Assembly (NCBI RefSeq): GCF_014805625.2
Contig: NW_023998458.1
Location: 186,001-250,000 of the forward strand
Direction of reading: 5' to 3'
DNA: 64,000 nucleotides
Source: Glossina fuscipes
Taxonomy: Eukaryota; Arthropoda; Insecta; Diptera; Glossinidae
Shown here: in pieces, positions 59,855 through 64,000 of the stretch
Layout: every line of letters begins with the position of its first letter
Numbering within the stretch: position 1 is the stretch's first letter
Notes under the pieces: model-generated
Told to the model about the DNA's origin: nothing
The model's database searches: none
What the model saw: only the letters and a program-made list of their open reading frames with translations
Program-made: the position numbers and the translations under genes

Positions 59855-60375
59855 AGCTTTTTCATGGTAGTTGGTATTTAATGTGGGCCAAACCGTTCGA
59901 ACTATACGCCCACAGTGTCACGTAAACTGAATGCACTTTTGTTTTTCAATACGAATAGCAAATGGGGTTTTTTGTTCATTACTCCTAAGCTATAGCAGTT
60001 AAATCTACAAGAATTTAAACAGATATTCTTTGGGCGATGCTCTAGTACTTAGGTAAGAAAGTAAAAAGTTGGCCAAGCCTATCCTTTGTTATAGTGTATA
60101 AACATTTAATTTTTTTCTCAATGTCTTTATAACGCTCAGAAGTAACTTCAAAATCTTAAATTCGAAATACACCTAAGCGTGTCCGTATGCCCAGTTGCAT
60201 CGCCTAAAGCTAGTGAAAGGGCACACCCATACGTCTACGCAACGACAACCGAAAACAGTTTTACTTTCCGTGTTTTTTGCTCGTTACTCATAAACTACAA
60301 CACGTACACCATAAAAATTTCAAGCATAAAAAGTAGAAAGCATCATTCATGTCCAACCAATGTTATGAAAATATA
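59855..60375 (+). repeat. Dispersed repeat (family B), second copy
   Basis: Has GGGTTTTTTGTTCATTACTC, TAAGCTATAGCAGTTAAATC, GGGCGATGCTCTAGTACTT, TTGGCCAAGCCTATCC and ATAGTGTATAAACATTTAAT. These match the 42-kb copy in order and spacing. A shorter repeat of the 'TGCTCGTTACTCATAAACTA' block follows near 60,280. Confidence 0.6.
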
Positions 60376-60435
60376 GTTCTTTTTCTTTCTTTTTGTCTTT
60401 GTTACAGTAACGGTATAAAATATTCTTTATATTTT

Positions 60436-61457
60436 TATACTCTACACCACTCGCGGTACCGGGTATATTATGTTATTGGGAACGTATGTAACACCCAGAA
60501 GTGCTTAAGGTAGACACTTTTTATTATAGTGATCGACTCGAAATCATTTTCTAAATCTACCTAAGCCTGTCCGCCTGTCCGCCTGTCCGTCCGATGTCTG
60601 TCCATGTATTTTTGGGTTCAAAGTGCAGGTGGAAATTTTTGAGATATTTTGATGAAGTTGGGTACAAAGACGTACCTCGGGGCAGGGACGAACGCCATTG
60701 AAAATGATTCGGATCGGTTAACTTCTTCTACCACATTCTTCGTAGTATTTCGGGATTTCAAATTGGTGTGAATAGTTTGGAGCGACTGGGGCAATTTTTT
60801 GAATACGCTCTCATATAACCGTTTCAACGAAAAAGAGAGCTTTATACGGTAAAATGATCGAATTTCCAATATTTTATCATAAAACTTAGCTCAAAATAGT
60901 AAATTGACAATGAAATCTATCTCACCGAGTTTGGACAGCGAGGGTCTTCTTTTCGGATACCTTTGCATATAAAGATATAGCCTTATAGGCTAAAGAAGTC
61001 TAATTGCTAATTTTTTTATGAAGAAAATTTGTTTACGATAATAATTGAATATAAAAATAAAGTGGACCTAATTTGAACCACATGGTTCTATTTCTTGGAC
61101 TCACCGCGTATAAGATATATCAGTAAGTTCGGAGAAAAGCTTAATCTTTAATGATTTATGATGAAAATTAATTCATAATAGCGACTGAGTAAAAAAAATT
61201 TCAGTGCTGGATTTGGATCACATCCACCTACGTTTTTGGACCTTAACATATATAGGCCGTATTGCAAAAAGTAAACTCTCATATGGAGAGAAAGTCTAAT
61301 GTTCCAATATTCGGGCTTTCATAGTAGTTGTGGCTTTGCATGAAAATAATGGACACTTTTTGGATTCTTATTACCAAAACGAGTGAATAACTGCGCTAAG
61401 CGAAGTATTGTAGGGTATTTAGTGGTCGGCGTTGCGCTTCGTAATTGTTACTTGCTT
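60436..61457 (+). repeat. Dispersed fly repeat (family A), best preserved copy
   Basis: Opens TATACTCTACACCACTCGCG and GTACCGGGTATATTATG, then AACACCCAGAAGTGC, the TGTCCGCCTGTCCGCC tract and GAGATATTTTGATGAAGTTG. Ladder units start near 60,873, 61,015 and 61,155. The 3' end has TGTAGGGTATTTAGTGGTCG. The full unit is about 1.0 kb, with no open frame. Confidence 0.8.
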
Positions 61458-61779
61458 TCAATACATTTTTCTTTTTTTCAATATTTTGAAGTTCTTTATT
61501 GTAAGCGTAAATGAGTTGAACTATAAATAAATAATTAATTAATTAATCCCAGTTTGCAACAAAGTTTATTGTAAATTCAAATGAAATCTATTCGTACGCC
61601 TTAAAGAAAATCTCGATAAGAGAAAGAAAATGGTCGGAGAATTTTGAATGCTGGAAACGTTCAACTATTTCTTGCCCTCATCCTTTAAAATTACTTCAAA
61701 ACAAACTTTAGAACAATAGATCCTGCTTCTCTTAGGAAGGCCTCTACTTACTATTCAGCGTCTTATTGTAACCGCGTTT

Positions 61780-62172
61780 GTAGGCGGATAAAGACTTATT
61801 TTTAAATTTTCCATTGATATGTCGCAATTTTTAAGATGCATTGATGAAATTTGATACACCAACTTGCTTCGTGCCAACTATGAACGATTTTGAAAATGAC
61901 TCCGATCGATCTTGTCCCCATTTACAACACATGCCTTATTTTCAATTTGCAATTTTCAAAATTTCTTGACAAAGTCGCTGAATAATGGCATTTCGACAAT
62001 CTAAATTCGGTATGAAAAATTCGGTTCGGCTGAAGCAATTTTTTGAACCCGCCCACACATAACTCTTCCTACGAAATGAATCTTTGTATGGTAAAATTAA
62101 TTTTCAATATTTCATGGTGAAATAAATGATAGTTGTCGAGTTTGCGCGACTATAACTTTTCTTACTTGTTTT
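61780..62172 (+). repeat. Dispersed fly repeat (family A), internal and 3' part
   Basis: Lacks the 5' block. It retains AAGATGCATTGATGAAATTTG, ATGAAAAATTCGGTTCGGC, TTTTTTGAACCCGCCCAC and the 3' end GAGTTTGCGCGACTATAAC followed by CTTACTTGTTTT. It follows the previous copy after about 320 bp, in the same orientation. Confidence 0.65.
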
Positions 62173-62814
62173 CAAATTCAAATTTTGTAACATCAACACC
62201 AGAGATGCAATGAACGAAAGTGGCTTCGCGCTCAGAAACTCATGCTATCCTAGACTATTACAAATGTATTAATGATGTCGGTAGGTTTGCAATCTTCAGT
62301 GATGGCTAGAAGATTACATTTTGAAATCTTGTTTACTACACATCTTATAAAATAAAAAAATATAAAAAAAATTCAAGCCTCCAAGATAATGTTTCTAGCT
62401 TTCTTTCTTGACACGTCGTACAATATTGTGGCCGAGCATTGCCATATTAAAAAATCACTTTGTTCACGTATTGCAGCAGTTTGCTTTAGAGAAGCTCGCC
62501 CGAGCTCTTTGACTTCCGCTAATATCAAAGCTTGGCAGCATAGATATTTGCCATGGCAGTCGATATTGAAGTTTGCCTGGAGTTCAACAGCTATTTGTTT
62601 TCGATTTGAGATATCGTAATGAATGTATCACTATCCATAAATCAATGCCTTTCAACGGCCCTTTTCTTCGAATTAATAACAACTTAAATCGTTATAAATA
62701 GACCACTATGTTCGTTACCACTTCGTCTTTTATATTTATTTTAAATTAGATCTCCTTTTATAAGTTACTTACTTCTCATATGAGTCTTTACATATTTATA
62801 TTTTTTTTTTTTAA

Positions 62815-62975
62815 CATGGCCAATCACTCAGGAGGTTGTCCCCTATTCGTGTAATACGATGGCGGTCAGAAATGAGGAAACAGAAATATATAGTGAGGTG
62901 GCGGCCGCAGTCCTACCGCCAAGTGTCACGTCCTTACTGACTGAGCATTCACTGTAGCTACGGCCCTTGCATGGG
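62815..62975 (+). repeat. Dispersed repeat (family C), copy 3
   Basis: Contains CCAATCACTCAGGAGGTTG, TGTAATACGATGGCGG, GCGGCCGCAGTCCTACCG and GACTGAGCATTCACTGTAGC. It matches copy 2 in its first half and copy 1 in its second half. Confidence 0.45.
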
Positions 62976-62999
62976 GAGGGATCCGAAAAATATACATGT

Positions 63000-63620
63000 C
63001 GATCATCAATTTAGCTCAGCAAATTTTTATATCAAATTACTATCCTGGATCAGATAGAGCCATAATATGTTAAAAAATAGTTATTGCTGTCATGTGAAGG
63101 CTTATTGTTTTGTAAGAATTTTTATAAGCTAAGGGGTTCAAACCGATGGAGTCTCATCTCATTCAATATTTATACATTTACACATTTTAAGTACTGTTAC
63201 TTATCAATTTTACAGTCTCGAAATATTCAAAATAACTAATTTTTTCTATATAACGATTTTTTTCCATAGAAGTCATTCGTGCGCTAAAATACCAAATTGA
63301 ACCATTTGGCAAACTGCGACTTGTAGGGTAAAGACAAAAAAACATGGTCGTACCTTAAGTCAACGAGCAGATACGTGAAGAGGATTAAAGAGATTCATAA
63401 AGATTATTCCGAGACGAATAGTAAGTCGAATATATATCGATAATAGTACATACTGACAGTTCAGATAGGTACACGGACGGACGGATGGATGAACAAAGCA
63501 AAGGCTAGAAGCGGTTAAGAAAAAGTTGAACCAATTGGAGTTTCTGGCAAGCTTTTGCATACATTCGGGCAAGCCTAATATACCTTTATACAACAAATAA
63601 TATACGGTATAAAAAGGAAA
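63000..63620 (-). repeat. Dispersed fly repeat (family A), minus-strand copy
   Basis: The minus strand opens TATACCGTATATTATTTG, GGTATATTAGGCTTGCCC and CCGTCCGTCCGTGTACC. Near 63,030 the plus strand has TATCAAATTACTATCCTGG, the ladder block seen in the 27-kb copy. The middle is eroded. Confidence 0.6.
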
Positions 63621-64000
63621 AGTTATGCTTGCTTTTGGCTTGTAGCACGAAGCCTAAATAAAATAATTTGCGACAGATCTGCTGCAGCGTTGTTCTATGC
63701 TATGCAGTACTCTTTAAAACTTCATCAATCTATGACGAATCTTAACACCATAAATGGACATATATGGACATAAAAGTCCGGTTTTCGATATCTAGAAAAG
63801 CCGAAAGCTAGGGACTGTAATTGAGTTGTGACGAGTAGAGAGGATGCAGCTGCCGGTTAAGTTGGCATATTTCTTCCTATCGAATGAAAAATCTTTCTAT
63901 CACAAAATTGTTGTCGAGAAACATATACAAATTACGATGAAGCTTTTCTGATATCGAGAAGCATAAACTGGGTTTTGGGTACTAATTAAAGCAAATTAAA

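Noticed and set aside
62389..62619. 76-codon plus-strand frame
   Set aside because: No recognisable motif and no homologous context; treated as chance.
1..64000. CRISPR arrays, operons, phage or toxin-antitoxin systems
   Set aside because: The window is clearly eukaryotic with spliced genes; the tandem repeats seen are microsatellites, not spaced direct repeats.

Overview
This is a window of AT-rich, intron-dense eukaryotic DNA. It almost certainly comes from a schizophoran (higher) fly, and a tephritid-like species is the best guess. Three things point that way: a Dscam-family gene whose protein is plainly insect-type, a mariner transposon, and several diverged copies of a dispersed repeat that opens with a 'CTACACCACT..GCGGTAC' block and carries 'TGTCCGCCTGTCC' tracts. 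To my recollection this repeat type is common in higher flies. No rRNA, tRNA, CRISPR or prokaryotic features were seen.

The one clear host gene lies on the minus strand, from 58,209 down to its stop at 23,866. It is the 3' part of a Dscam-type cell adhesion receptor. Twenty-one exons can be placed, and their splice sites and reading phases agree throughout. They give about 1,555 residues: Ig6 to Ig9, FN1 to FN4, Ig10, FN5 and FN6, one membrane span and a cytoplasmic tail ending in a PDZ-type C terminus. Ig1 to Ig5 and the signal peptide are not in the window and must lie beyond base 64,000. Most exons have phase-1 borders. No duplicated alternative Ig exons were found, so this is not a Dscam1-type mega-array gene, and an Ig7 exon pair like that of Dscam2 was not recognised either. 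The paralogue is left unresolved.

Everything else reads as transposon-derived or simple-sequence DNA. At 13,442-14,710 is a nearly complete mariner with both terminal inverted repeats, TA target duplications and a transposase broken by a frameshift. Fragments of other mariner lineages lie at about 5.5, 10.3, 30.5, 45 and 48 kb. A solo LTR with a 4-bp target duplication spans 17,663-18,052. A pogo-like MITE sits in the last Dscam intron (24,374-24,997). The dispersed fly repeat occurs in at least eight places in both orientations and carries an internal ladder of about 140-150 bp.

The left 23 kb downstream of Dscam holds no gene I can support. The large Dscam introns hold repeats, microsatellites and sequence without recognisable function. 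Several splice sites deserve a look: a (TA)n tract directly at one acceptor, a non-YAG acceptor on a 65-bp intron, and three tandem splice sites that stay in frame. I found no wholly new biological system.
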